NCBI RefSeq assembly: GCF_008124885.1 | Contig: NZ_VNHX01000013.1 | Location: 54,482 to 118,481, forward strand | Origin: Sphingobacterium allocomposti | Lineage (GTDB): Bacteria > Bacteroidota > Bacteroidia > Sphingobacteriales > Sphingobacteriaceae | DNA: 64,000 nt | Reading direction: 5' to 3' | Part shown: piece after piece, positions 24,651 through 33,128 of the stretch | How positions within the stretch are numbered: the stretch's first letter is position 1 | Layout: each line of letters starts with the position of its first letter | Position numbers and translations under genes: made by a program | The notes under the pieces: model-generated | Seen by the model: only the letters and a program-made list of their open reading frames with translations | The model's database searches: none | What the model was told of the DNA's origin: nothing

Positions 24651-24733
24651 TATTATTGAGCGGTATTTTGTATGGATATGACAATAGCCGCAGACGGCCT
24701 CGACCGTGCCTACAGCTCGTGAGGCCGCACGTA

Positions 24734-26014
24734 CTAGCTACCTGCTTTCGGTTTGGCTGCGTTAGGAGATCGCTTTTTATTTCTGTTGTTGGAAGGTCTC
24801 TTCCTTTTATTGCTGCCTGTTTTGGGGGCGTAGAGCGGTCCTTCGCGGAACCCTTCAGGCAGGGGCAATTTGCGCACCTCATTCTCAATCAGCCGTTCAA
24901 TGCGGGCGAACTTATTCTGGTCTTTATCGTTGATAAAGGTTATCGCAGTTCCGGTTGTCGCGGCTCTCGCCGTCCGTCCGATCCGGTGAACATAATCTTC
25001 AGGATCTGGCGGTACGTCATAATTTACCACGAGACTGATCCCAACGATGTCTATTCCGCGGGAAATTACATCGGTACCAACAAGTACTCCTACCCGTCGA
25101 GCCTTAAAACGGTTCATAATATCTTCGCGCTGTGCCTGTTCCAGATCTGAATGAAATCCTTCTGCTGCGACGCCCATCTTTACGAGTTCCTTGGTCAGCC
25201 GCTTGACAATTTCCTTCTTCGACGCAAAAATAATGGTGCTTTCGAAAGAGGGATCGCTCAGAATGTGCTTTATCAGGTCGATCTTTTGTTCATCAAATAC
25301 CAGATATGCCTGTTGATCTATTCCTTCGGACGGCTTTGAAATCGCTACATTTATCTCAGCTGGATTAACCAGAATTTTCTTTGCCAAGGTTCTGATCTTT
25401 GTAGGCATTGTCGCGGAAAACAGGAGGCTTTGCCGTTGCTTCGGCAGGTAGCTGATGATCCGCATCAGATCATCGTGAAAGCCCATGTCCAACATCCGGT
25501 CGGCCTCATCGAGTACCAAGGTTTCGAGATCGCTGAAATCAAAATTGCCCGATGACATATGGGCTATCAGACGTCCCGGAGTAGCTACGATAATATTCAC
25601 CCCTTCACGGATAGCGCGTTTTTGCTGTTCATAACCTATGCCATCGCCACCGCCATATACACAGATGGATGTCGCTCCTGTGAAGTAGCCAAAACCCATG
25701 ATCTGCTGATCGATCTGTAAAGCGAGTTCCCTCGTTGGAACGAGGATAAGACTATTTACACGTTCTTTAGGATTGTTGGCGATCCTATTTAAGATAGGCA
25801 ATAAATAAGATGCTGTCTTGCCCGTACCCGTCTGTGCGCAGGCAATAAGATCTTTTCGCTGTAATATCACGGGTATCGCCTGCTCCTGTATCGGTGTGGC
25901 GTTTTCAAATCCCATGCTGTCAAGTCCCTCTTCTAATGTTGAAGAGAAACCAAATTCTGTAAATTTCAATTTCCTCCTATTCGTTTTTTTTTTCTGAAAG
26001 GTCAGGGCATCCAT
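24734..26014 (-). CDS. DEAD-box RNA helicase
   Basis: 426 residues from the ATG at 26014; a TTG at 26062 would add 16. All helicase motifs are present: Q motif (FENATPIQEQ), I AQTGTGKT, Ia PTRELAL, Ib TPGRL, II DEAD, III SAT, IV IIFASKK, V GTDVISRGIDI and VI HRIGRTARA. A basic tail (KRKRPSNNRNKKRSPNAAKP) follows the two RecA domains, as in RhlE-like helicases that act on ribosomal or messenger RNA. It unwinds short RNA duplexes with ATP. Upstream lies a 12-codon leader frame with a perfect Shine-Dalgarno, rare in this phylum, that may affect translation. Confidence 0.92.
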   Translation of the reverse strand: MDALTFQKKKTNRRKLKFTEFGFSSTLEEGLDSMGFENATPIQEQAIPVILQRKDLIACAQTGTGKTASYLLPILNRIANNPKERVNSLILVPTRELALQIDQQIMGFGYFTGATSICVYGGGDGIGYEQQKRAIREGVNIIVATPGRLIAHMSSGNFDFSDLETLVLDEADRMLDMGFHDDLMRIISYLPKQRQSLLFSATMPTKIRTLAKKILVNPAEINVAISKPSEGIDQQAYLVFDEQKIDLIKHILSDPSFESTIIFASKKEIVKRLTKELVKMGVAAEGFHSDLEQAQREDIMNRFKARRVGVLVGTDVISRGIDIVGISLVVNYDVPPDPEDYVHRIGRTARAATTGTAITFINDKDQNKFARIERLIENEVRKLPLPEGFREGPLYAPKTGSNKRKRPSNNRNKKRSPNAAKPKAGS

Positions 26015-26030
26015 CAGCGTCGATCTATTC

Positions 26031-26069
26031 TCAAAGACAGATGGTCCCGGACGTGGTTTCAAAGATCAT
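26031..26069 (-). CDS. Possible 12-codon leader ORF ahead of helicase gene
   Basis: On the minus strand AGGAGG (26079-26074) lies 4 bases before an ATG at 26069, which opens MIFETTSGTICL and a TGA. The helicase ATG follows 16 bases later in a different frame. An alternative reading is that the AGGAGG serves a TTG start of the helicase at 26062, 11 bases away. Either way the Shine-Dalgarno is unusual here. Confidence 0.3.
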   Translation of the reverse strand: MIFETTSGTICL

Positions 26070-26238
26070 TAAACCTCCTGATAGTTCGCAAATTAACGAC
26101 ATCATGAAAGTTTTTTCTAAAATAGCGCAATATTCGAACATTCACAACTAAATCGCGAACAATCGCTCTTCCTGCTCGAATCTACATTTCGGAAAACGTT
26201 GACCGTATAGACACGTTCCCTCTATAAATAAAAGTGCT

Positions 26239-27348
26239 ATGAACGAACACATCATCCGTTTTTCCGAAGCCATGCCGGTATGGGTATGGAACCTGCTTAT
26301 CATCATAGGCTCGTTTTTACTGGGAATTCTCATCAAAGCTGTTACTGTGCCTTTTGTCCGCAAGCAAGCCATTGCCCAATCTTCGTACTCACTATTCCGG
26401 TCTTTCATCCGGCATTTTAATAAAATTATTAGCGTGTTTATTCCGCTCCTTGTTTTTAACAGCCTTTTGCCCTTCACCCGTTTCAACGAAGCAACTTTCC
26501 GGCTGGTCAGCAAGACAACGGAAATTCTGCTCGCCGGCTGTTTTGCTGTCATTATTATCCGTTCCATCCGTGTCTTCGAGGATTACTTATACTATCGCTT
26601 TGATGTAAATAAAGAAAACAACCTGCGGGAGCGGAAAGTGCGCACACAGATCGTGTTTATCCGAAAGTTATTAATTACGATCATCGTCATCGTCACCCTC
26701 GCCATTATTCTCCTTAGCTTCGAAAATATGCGTAAAATCGGAGCGGGATTACTGACCGGTGTCGGTGTCGGCGGGATAATCATAGGCTTTGCGGCACAGA
26801 AATCGCTTGGCAACTTACTGGCCGGGTTCCAGATAGCATTCACCCAGCCCATCCGGATGGATGATGTCCTTGTTGTCGAGGGGGAATGGGGAAAAGTAGA
26901 AGAGATTAACCTGACCTATGTGGTCGTCAACATATGGGATAAGCGCCGCCTTGTCCTTCCTATCAACTATTTCATTGAAAAACCCTTTCAAAACTGGACG
27001 CGGACGACAGCGGAAATTCTCGGCACCGTCTTCATCTACGCCGATTTCACGATTCCTGTTCAGGCGCTGAGACAGCAGTTTATGCGTTTACTCGAGGGGC
27101 ACCGGCTTTGGGACGGCAAAGTGGCGGTTATGCAGGTGACGGATCTTAAGGAACAAAGCATGGAAATCCGCTGTCTGATGAGCTGCCGGAATTCGGGGGA
27201 CGCATTTGATCTGCGCTGCTATATCCGCGAACAGATGATCGAGTATATCCGGACGGCCTTTCCGGAGAGCCTTTCACAGACGCGGGTGATACTCAAACCC
27301 GAGGGTACGGCGTGCCACAGCCGTAATGCCGCGCCGCCTACCCGATAA
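26239..27348 (+). CDS. MscS family mechanosensitive channel
   Basis: 369 residues, inner membrane. Four predicted membrane helices: about 15-37, 60-80, 90-112 and 139-160, then the pore helix region with KIGAGLLTGVGVGGIIIGFA (about 167-186), glycine/alanine-rich like TM3 of MscS, followed by AAQKSLGNLLAGFQIAFTQP and the cytoplasmic beta domain (IRMDDVLVVEGEWGKVEEI). It opens under membrane tension and releases solutes on osmotic downshock. It has one more helix pair than E. coli MscS. The gene is divergent from the helicase (about 220 bases between starts) and convergent with the next gene. Confidence 0.92.
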   Translation: MNEHIIRFSEAMPVWVWNLLIIIGSFLLGILIKAVTVPFVRKQAIAQSSYSLFRSFIRHFNKIISVFIPLLVFNSLLPFTRFNEATFRLVSKTTEILLAGCFAVIIIRSIRVFEDYLYYRFDVNKENNLRERKVRTQIVFIRKLLITIIVIVTLAIILLSFENMRKIGAGLLTGVGVGGIIIGFAAQKSLGNLLAGFQIAFTQPIRMDDVLVVEGEWGKVEEINLTYVVVNIWDKRRLVLPINYFIEKPFQNWTRTTAEILGTVFIYADFTIPVQALRQQFMRLLEGHRLWDGKVAVMQVTDLKEQSMEIRCLMSCRNSGDAFDLRCYIREQMIEYIRTAFPESLSQTRVILKPEGTACHSRNAAPPTR

Positions 27349-27383
27349 AAACAATCCCCGCGGAAAGCTTTCCACGGGGATTG
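27346..27383 (-). terminator. Terminator of the LTxxQ protein gene
   Basis: CAATCCCCG (27352-27360) pairs with CGGGGATTG (27375-27383), and the inner GGAAAGCTTTCC is self-complementary, making a long hairpin. On the minus strand five T follow, so it ends the minus-strand gene; it may also slow MscS read-through. Confidence 0.75.
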
Positions 27384-27441
27384 AAACACTATACACGTTA
27401 TCCAGGGATATTATCAGCCCGAAAAAGTATAAAAACTAAAG

Positions 27442-27792
27442 CTATTTTTCCTCTTTTTTAGCATCACGCTCCTCTACCCATTTGGTAAAAAGCGGTTTTT
27501 GCTCTTCGGTCAACTGTTCAGCGATTTTGGCGTCGGCGGTAGCTTTTAAGCTTTTAGCCTGCTCTTTAGCAACATCGGGCGTAATGGTCGTGTCCGATTT
27601 CAGCGCCCATTTTGCTTTTTTATGCTCTAGCACAATATCGTAAATTGCCGTTTGCTGTGCATCTGTTAGCGACAGGCGCTCCTTTAATGTCTCTACCGTC
27701 GTTTTGGCTTTCTGCTCTGGGGTACCTTCCTGTGCGAAGGTCAACGTTAATGCGAATAACAAACTCAACCCCGTTAAAATTAACTTTTTCAT
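27442..27792 (-). CDS. Small periplasmic LTxxQ (Spy/CpxP-like) protein
   Basis: 116 residues. Signal peptide ending TLTFAQ (about 21). The mature part is helical and charged, with two LTxxQ-type motifs: LSLTDAQQ (about 40-47) and LTEEQK (about 94-99). LTxxQ motifs mark the Spy/CpxP family of periplasmic chaperones and metal-stress sensors; in Bacteroidota many short secreted proteins of this type are of unknown role. A lysine/glutamate-rich tail (DAKKEEK) ends the protein. It is monocistronic with its own terminator. Confidence 0.8.
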   Translation of the reverse strand: MKKLILTGLSLLFALTLTFAQEGTPEQKAKTTVETLKERLSLTDAQQTAIYDIVLEHKKAKWALKSDTTITPDVAKEQAKSLKATADAKIAEQLTEEQKPLFTKWVEERDAKKEEK

Positions 27793-28088
27793 TGTCCAAA
27801 CATTTTAGTGAATCAATATATTTCTATCCTTACTTTGTCTATTCAACAAAACCATTATTCAAAAAGTTCACCAAACGTATCAGATTTGTTACCGTTTAAC
27901 ATCCTTTAACACAACCTTATTGTACCACGGCAAATCGGTAGCTGGCAGTTTCGGCCAAGCTGTATCTGCCTCTCCGATCGGCGGGGCGCCAATAGCTTTT
28001 TAAATCGCATTGCCCGCTAACCAAGTGTTAAAAAGCCTTAACGCTTCGGCCCGGCTAGCTTTTTTTTATATTTTAACAGAAAAACGTT

Positions 28089-29378
28089 ATGATAGGCATA
28101 GACGATCTAAATGTACGGGAGCAGATCATCCCTCTTTTCGACTTTACACGCAATCATTTTTCGAGAGAATTACTGAATAGCTGGTTTGAAAACCAACTGG
28201 TATCTCAGCAGGACATAGAGGAACGGCAGCGTATCCTTAAAGTCTTTGTCGCAAACATTGCTTCTCTTCAGGACTTCTCGTATTCTGCTGCCGATTTCCA
28301 TGGAGCGCATAGCATCATGACTGATCCCGATCTTCGTGCCTACGGCTACCGGGAAATCTTGAAGTATTATCGTTCATCATCACATCGCCACCAGATTATA
28401 GGAGATTTCATGCATATTTCCACTTTTTTCCAGGAGTGGAGCCGTAAAAGCATTCAACAGCTGGACACCTCTCGCTTTCCTTCTTTTTATCAAAGCGAAC
28501 TACACTTCATACGTGGGTTTCTGGAAGAACTTGAGCTGCAGGCTCCGATCCGGTGTATCCAGCGCCAGAAATTCGGTTTAAAACAGGTGGTAGCTTTAAC
28601 CAAGTTTATTATAGAGAAGCAACGGAGAGGCCACATTATCCGATTTTTCGAATCAGTACAACGTTTCGAGGTTTACATTTCAGTCGCCCGTGCCATACAT
28701 AAACATGGCTTCGTTTTCCCTTGCATGGGAGGGACGCAGCTCGACCTGCGACAGGCTTTCCATCCGGCTTTGGACGTGCCCGTCCGGAACAATATTGTCG
28801 CTTCAAACAACGTCTGCCTGCTGACAGGCCCCAATATGTCCGGAAAATCAACGCTATTGAAGACTTTGAGCATTTGCGTATACTTAGCGCACCTGGGGCT
28901 CGCCGTACCCGCCGAACAGGCGTCGATACCTTTCTTTGAACACATCTCGGTGATGGTCAATCATAACGACGATCTGGCAAGCGGATACAGCCATTTCATG
29001 ATGGAAATCAAGCGCGTGAAAGAGGTGTTAGTCCGTACTCGGCGCGGAGAAACCTGCTTTGCCGTCTTCGACGAGCTCTTTAAAGGCACTAATATCGACG
29101 ACGCAATGGAGATCAGCAAGCTCACAATAGAGGGACTGATGCAGTTCTCATCCTGCTTATTTTTTATTTCCACGCATCTGCACGAGTTAAAAAAAGCCCA
29201 CGTCATCGAACGCGGGCTGGTTGATACATTGTATTTAGACTGCAGCACGGAAACCGGTAAGCCGTGTTTTACATACCAGGTCAAGCAGGGATGGTCCGAC
29301 ATCAAGATTGGCCGGATCCTGTTTCAGCTGGAAGGTTTGGAAGACCTCTTACGTAAGTCGTCAGGCCAAAGTTTATGA
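28089..29378 (+). CDS. MutS-like ATPase lacking the mismatch-recognition domain
   Basis: 429 residues, cytoplasmic. Only the lever/clamp-like helical core (about 1-215) and the C-terminal ABC-type ATPase of MutS proteins are present. Walker A is TGPNMSGKST (246-255), a MutS hallmark; Walker B is CFAVFDELFKGTN in place of the usual LDELGRGT; the H of the switch, STHLHEL, is conserved. Full MutS is about 850 residues with an N-terminal mismatch-binding FxE domain, which is missing here, and there is no MutS2-type Smr domain. It is probably a DNA-structure-binding ATPase rather than a repair MutS. It ends 2 bases from the convergent glutaminyl cyclase gene. Confidence 0.87.
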   Translation: MIGIDDLNVREQIIPLFDFTRNHFSRELLNSWFENQLVSQQDIEERQRILKVFVANIASLQDFSYSAADFHGAHSIMTDPDLRAYGYREILKYYRSSSHRHQIIGDFMHISTFFQEWSRKSIQQLDTSRFPSFYQSELHFIRGFLEELELQAPIRCIQRQKFGLKQVVALTKFIIEKQRRGHIIRFFESVQRFEVYISVARAIHKHGFVFPCMGGTQLDLRQAFHPALDVPVRNNIVASNNVCLLTGPNMSGKSTLLKTLSICVYLAHLGLAVPAEQASIPFFEHISVMVNHNDDLASGYSHFMMEIKRVKEVLVRTRRGETCFAVFDELFKGTNIDDAMEISKLTIEGLMQFSSCLFFISTHLHELKKAHVIERGLVDTLYLDCSTETGKPCFTYQVKQGWSDIKIGRILFQLEGLEDLLRKSSGQSL

Positions 29379-29380
29379 CG

Positions 29381-30490
29381 CTAGGGCAACACCTCGATTT
29401 CGAATATTTTGTCCCAGTTTTTTCCGGTCACGAAAAAAGTCTTTGTCTTGTTGTTATACGCTATACCGTTCAGCACGTCGAGATCAATATGCGGAGTCAC
29501 CTTCTCCCGTAGGGCCGCAAGATCGATTAAGGCTTCGACCGCACCATTTTCCGGATTAATTATACCGATAAGGTCTTCTCCATAAAAATTGGCGTAGATC
29601 TTCCCATCTACCCACTCCAGTTCGTTGACCGCTTTTACGATGCTCTTACTTGTCGCTACCGAAAAGTAATCTATCTTAGAGAAATTTTTCGGGTTCAGAA
29701 TATAAATACGTTCGGACCCGTCCGACATGTACAGCCGTTCTCCGTCGTTTGTCAGCCCCCAGCCCTCCATGTACTGGAAGTACGGAAGCGTTTCGACCTT
29801 TTCAAGCGTATGAACATTGTAGACATACGCTTCATTGTTTCTATATGTCAGCTGGTAGAGCTTATCGTTAAGCACGGTGGCGCCCTCACCGAAAATCGCA
29901 TCGTCCAATTCTACTTTCCGGACAATTTCTCCCGTGACCGGCTTTACAATCCGTACGCTCGACTTCCCCTTATTGCCAGATGGCCCCTCTCCGTTTCCCG
30001 TACTTTCGATCAGATAATCTCCATAAAATTCCAGTCCCTGTGTATAAGCTTTGATATCGTGTGGATAGGTGTTGACTAAACGGTAATGGCGGAGCTTCGG
30101 TTCCGATGCGGGCAGAAAATCCACACGCACTGCTGTTTCCTGTTCCACGCCATTACTGTAAACAATCGCCTTAATAACCTGTATCCCGAACTTTCCGTCG
30201 GACAAAGCATAACGCACGCTGTCATTCCCCTCCGCCTTAGCCTCCCGAGCCTCATTTACATAATAGATTACCGAATCAATGGTTTGGTTAGGATCCTCCT
30301 GGATACGCAGTATCAGCTCCTCTCCCGGAACGTAACGCTGCTTAAAATCTTTTGAGTCGATGGCGAATATATGCATTTCCTCCTTGTCAGAGGTATCTTC
30401 GTTTTTTGCATCTTCTCTACATCCGGCCATACAAAGAATCCATAATAACGGCGCCATAAAACCAACGCTCTTCCAGCTTGTCACTTTCAT
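29381..30490 (-). CDS. Glutaminyl-peptide cyclotransferase, lipoprotein
   Basis: 369 residues. The signal peptide ends in a lipobox, MAGC, with C24 as the lipid-bearing residue, so it is a periplasm- or surface-anchored lipoprotein. Residues about 25-130 form an extra beta domain. Residues about 135-369 match the beta-propeller glutaminyl cyclase family (PF05096, plant/Xanthomonas type): YPHDIKAYTQGLEFYGDYLI, EGWGLTNDGERLYMSDGSER and VNELEWVDGKIYANFYGEDL. The enzyme turns N-terminal glutamine into pyroglutamate, which protects exported proteins. The leader (ACAGGAAT, AT-rich, CATATG) resembles that of four other genes here. Confidence 0.9.
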   Translation of the reverse strand: MKVTSWKSVGFMAPLLWILCMAGCREDAKNEDTSDKEEMHIFAIDSKDFKQRYVPGEELILRIQEDPNQTIDSVIYYVNEAREAKAEGNDSVRYALSDGKFGIQVIKAIVYSNGVEQETAVRVDFLPASEPKLRHYRLVNTYPHDIKAYTQGLEFYGDYLIESTGNGEGPSGNKGKSSVRIVKPVTGEIVRKVELDDAIFGEGATVLNDKLYQLTYRNNEAYVYNVHTLEKVETLPYFQYMEGWGLTNDGERLYMSDGSERIYILNPKNFSKIDYFSVATSKSIVKAVNELEWVDGKIYANFYGEDLIGIINPENGAVEALIDLAALREKVTPHIDLDVLNGIAYNNKTKTFFVTGKNWDKIFEIEVLP

Positions 30491-31221
30491 ATGTATTTAT
30501 TTATTCCTGTGTGATTCGATTGAAAATTTCACTACGTACTTATCACTAAACTGATGAGACCCGCGGGCAGCATCGCTTAGGTGTTTCACCCCGGCAAGTA
30601 TACCAATATATCGCGACTTCTTCATGCTTCATGCACCGGGAAATGAAAAAGCTCCTGTCGCCCCCGTCAGGTTGTGGTAACAATTCTGCGGATGCGTTTC
30701 CAAACGACGCCAATACAGCCCGAGCAACCGAATCTTTTTTACTTTTTCAACAAAAAAAGAAAATAAAAAAAACATCCATACGTTTTTACTGTTAAGAGAT
30801 AAATAGGAAGAGAACGTTTTTATGGTATTTTTTTTCAAGACATTGTCTAGTATTTTGAAAAGAGCATATATTCCTGGGCCCCCTTTTGCCGTTTTTGTAT
30901 CGGGCTGGTCGGCGGCGGCCGGTCTCGCGATGTAAGTGTCTTCGCACGCAAGCTGTGGTAATACACTATCCAGCCAGTACGTAGCCTCCTCGGGGTTTCT
31001 ACAAGAAGAAAATGCTCAAAAAAGCAATTTCTTAATTTCAATTTTAATTGACGGAAATAGTAGAAGAATTAAATATGGTTCTAAAGCCGTACTTTCCGGC
31101 TAAATGCCTAGTTTTTAGTTATCCGCCATCAAAAAAAATACAACAAGTTCTTGATATTTCCAATCTAAATAAGCAATTTTACCAGCTGAACACTATACAA
31201 AAAAAGAAGGTATTATCTACC
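30491..31221. other. Long intergenic region before tetR-type gene
   Basis: 731 bases with no supported gene. The middle (about 30540-30720 and 30880-30990) is GC-rich and codon-like in short pieces on the minus strand, but every frame there lacks a start or breaks early. From 30730 to 30850 and from 31000 on it is strongly AT-rich with homopolymer runs. The frame of the TetR gene stays open back to a TTG at 31048, but that part has no TetR features. Confidence 0.4.
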
Positions 31222-31947
31222 ATGGCACGAAAAAAAAATGAAGTACTAGAACAACCTGAAAATGCTCCGGTAAAAAAACCGAGAAAAGTAGTATCAGGCC
31301 CCATCAGGGACAAAGAAAAGACGAAGCGCAGGCTAGTCGCTACAGTAGGTAAAGTATTACAGAAATACACCTACTCGGGCTTAACGATCACGAATATTGC
31401 AAAAGAGTCCGGACTGAACCCTAAGCTCATCTATCTGTATTTTGGCAGTTTAGATGGCCTTATCGAACAGTATATACTAGAAAAAGACTTCTGGTCCGCA
31501 AAATCGAAAACCCAATTAACCGAATTGTTAGAAAACCCGGAGAAACTTGGTGCCGCGGAAACCAACGAAGTATTTCAGGTTCAGTTTGACTCTTTCCTAA
31601 AAGATAAATCAATTCAGCGCATCATCCACTGGGAGATGGGTATGAAAAGCAAGTTGCTCAGGAAAGTAGCGGACGACCGGGAGGAGGTGGGCGACCATCT
31701 GCTGAAATATCTCGACCCGAAATTTGAAGACACGGATGTGGACATCCGCGCTACACTCGCCATTATTCTGGGTGGAATTTACTATCTGACCCTCCATGCA
31801 AAAAATAACGGCAGCACGGTCAGTGGAATCGATATTAACGAAGACGAAGGACGGGAACGCATAGAGAAAACCATTGAGCGCCTTATCCTCCGTGATTTTG
31901 AAGATGCGGAAAACCAAAAGAAAAAACGCGCGGCGAAAAAGAAATAA
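31222..31947 (+). CDS. TetR/AcrR family transcriptional regulator
   Basis: 241 residues from the ATG at 31222 (MARKKNEV). The N-terminal 25 residues are basic and disordered-looking. The TetR helix-turn-helix is at about 53-75: GLTITNIAKESGLNPKLIYL ending in YFGS, followed by LDGLIEQYI. The C-terminal ligand domain (about 85-225) is helical and unassigned, and the tail KKKRAAKKK is basic. TetR proteins usually repress a nearby gene until a small molecule binds; the thiol-active flavoprotein 200 bases downstream on the same strand is the natural candidate. A hairpin after the stop suggests the two are separate transcripts. Confidence 0.9.
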   Translation: MARKKNEVLEQPENAPVKKPRKVVSGPIRDKEKTKRRLVATVGKVLQKYTYSGLTITNIAKESGLNPKLIYLYFGSLDGLIEQYILEKDFWSAKSKTQLTELLENPEKLGAAETNEVFQVQFDSFLKDKSIQRIIHWEMGMKSKLLRKVADDREEVGDHLLKYLDPKFEDTDVDIRATLAIILGGIYYLTLHAKNNGSTVSGIDINEDEGRERIEKTIERLILRDFEDAENQKKKRAAKKK

Positions 31948-31961
31948 TGCCATAAAATCGA

Positions 31962-31998
31962 GAAAGAGGTCGCTTCGGAACACGGTGCGGCCTCTTTC
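31962..31998 (+). terminator. Probable terminator of tetR-type gene
   Basis: GAAAGAGG (31962-31969) pairs with CCTCTTTC (31991-31998), with some extra GC pairs inside. No T-run follows, so strength is doubtful. Confidence 0.45.
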
Positions 31999-32147
31999 CG
32001 TATCTGTCATACTCTCCAATTAGGCTATACGCCCTTACTCTCATTGCCGTAGGCAAGTGTCAATCCATTGTCAAACCGACACCTATTAACGCAACTTAAT
32101 TGCATATAAGAACTACATTTATTTACTTTGCCCTAGAATTCAAATAT

Positions 32148-33071
32148 ATGGAACACAACCAGCTATTCGACGCGATCATTATCGGTGGGAGTTATTCCGG
32201 AATGTCTGCTGCGCTGTCCCTGGGACGTTCGCTGCGGAAGACCTTGATTATCGATGACGGAAAACCCTGTAATAGATCAACACCTCATTCACACAATTTC
32301 CTGACACGCGACGGCGCTACACCCGGTTATATCGCAGAAGTGGCCCGCGAACAGCTCGGCGCCTACCCCACGGTTTCATGGCTTAATCAACGTGCCATGC
32401 ACGCAAAAAGGGATCACGATATGTTTGTGGTTGAAACCGGCGATAACAAAATTTGGCACTCAAAGCGACTGATTCTAGCTGCAGGCATAAAAGATTTACT
32501 CCCCGGCACACCCGGCTTCGTCGATTCCTGGGGAATCAGCGTCATCCATTGCCCTTATTGCCATGGCTACGAATTCCGGGAAAAACGGACAGGAATATGG
32601 GCAGACGCCGAGCGCACATTGCATCTAGCCCCTTTAGTCCGTAATCTAACTGCCGACGTCTGCGTATTCACGGATGGAAAAACGGTCTTCGACGGTGAGC
32701 AGCGGAACAAGCTTCGCCAACTGGGTATCAGAATTCTAGAGCAGGAAATAGGATCGTTAGAACATGAAAATGGGCGTCTAAAACACATTGTACTGAAAGA
32801 TGGTCAAAGCGTTCCGCTCGATACCCTCTATGCCGCTATTCCTTTTGAACATCACACCGCAATACACAGAGAACTTGGATGCGTAGAAACAGCGCAGGGA
32901 TACATTCAGGTCGACGCCTTTCAGAAGACGACCGTTCCCGGGGTATTCGCGTGCGGAGACAACAGCAGCGGCATGCGCTCGGTGGCCAACGCTGTCCTCA
33001 CGGGGAGTGTTACAGGTGCCATGGTGAATAAAGAACTGGCAGACGAAGGTCTGTTCGCTGCCATGCCGTAA
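32148..33071 (+). CDS. Thioredoxin-reductase-like FAD/NAD(P) dithiol oxidoreductase
   Basis: 307 residues from the ATG at 32148, just before the FAD motif; the open frame goes back to 32100 without family features. FAD Rossmann motif IIIGGSYSGMSAALSLG (10-26), redox pair C135-x-x-C138 in HCPYCHGYE, a degenerate NAD(P) site with GIWADAE instead of GGGxxA, and the C-terminal FAD motif GVFACGDNSSGMRS. The CPYCHGYE form belongs to TrxR-like flavoproteins close to the dithiol oxidases of natural-product pathways (GliT type) rather than to thioredoxin reductase itself (CATC type). The poor NAD(P) motif fits an oxygen-using dithiol oxidase. Substrate unknown. Confidence 0.87.
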   Translation: MEHNQLFDAIIIGGSYSGMSAALSLGRSLRKTLIIDDGKPCNRSTPHSHNFLTRDGATPGYIAEVAREQLGAYPTVSWLNQRAMHAKRDHDMFVVETGDNKIWHSKRLILAAGIKDLLPGTPGFVDSWGISVIHCPYCHGYEFREKRTGIWADAERTLHLAPLVRNLTADVCVFTDGKTVFDGEQRNKLRQLGIRILEQEIGSLEHENGRLKHIVLKDGQSVPLDTLYAAIPFEHHTAIHRELGCVETAQGYIQVDAFQKTTVPGVFACGDNSSGMRSVANAVLTGSVTGAMVNKELADEGLFAAMP

Positions 33072-33094
33072 AAACGAGCTGCTGCACCCGAACA

Positions 33095-33124
33095 TTGGGA
33101 TGTCCGGTGAAAATTGTATTTTTA
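33095..33124 (+). promoter_or_regulatory. Promoter of M3 peptidase gene, 4 bases from its ATG
   Basis: TTG at 33095-33097, a 19-base spacer and TATTTTTA at 33117-33124 (7 of 8 to consensus). GCAC then the ATG at 33129, so a leaderless message is likely, as for the phosphoesterase at 3148. Confidence 0.5.
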
Positions 33125-33128
33125 GCAC

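Noticed and set aside
30541..30720. GC-rich, partly codon-like minus-strand stretch (GNASAELLPQPDGGDRSFFI)
   Set aside because: No usable start codon, and the frame is closed by a TGA just upstream.
30847..31041. 64-codon minus-strand frame in the long gap before tetR
   Set aside because: No recognisable domain, no promoter or leader, and frame composition not gene-like.
31048..31221. TTG-start extension of the TetR gene
   Set aside because: The 58 extra codons are AT-rich and non-TetR; the ATG at 31222 gives a normal protein.
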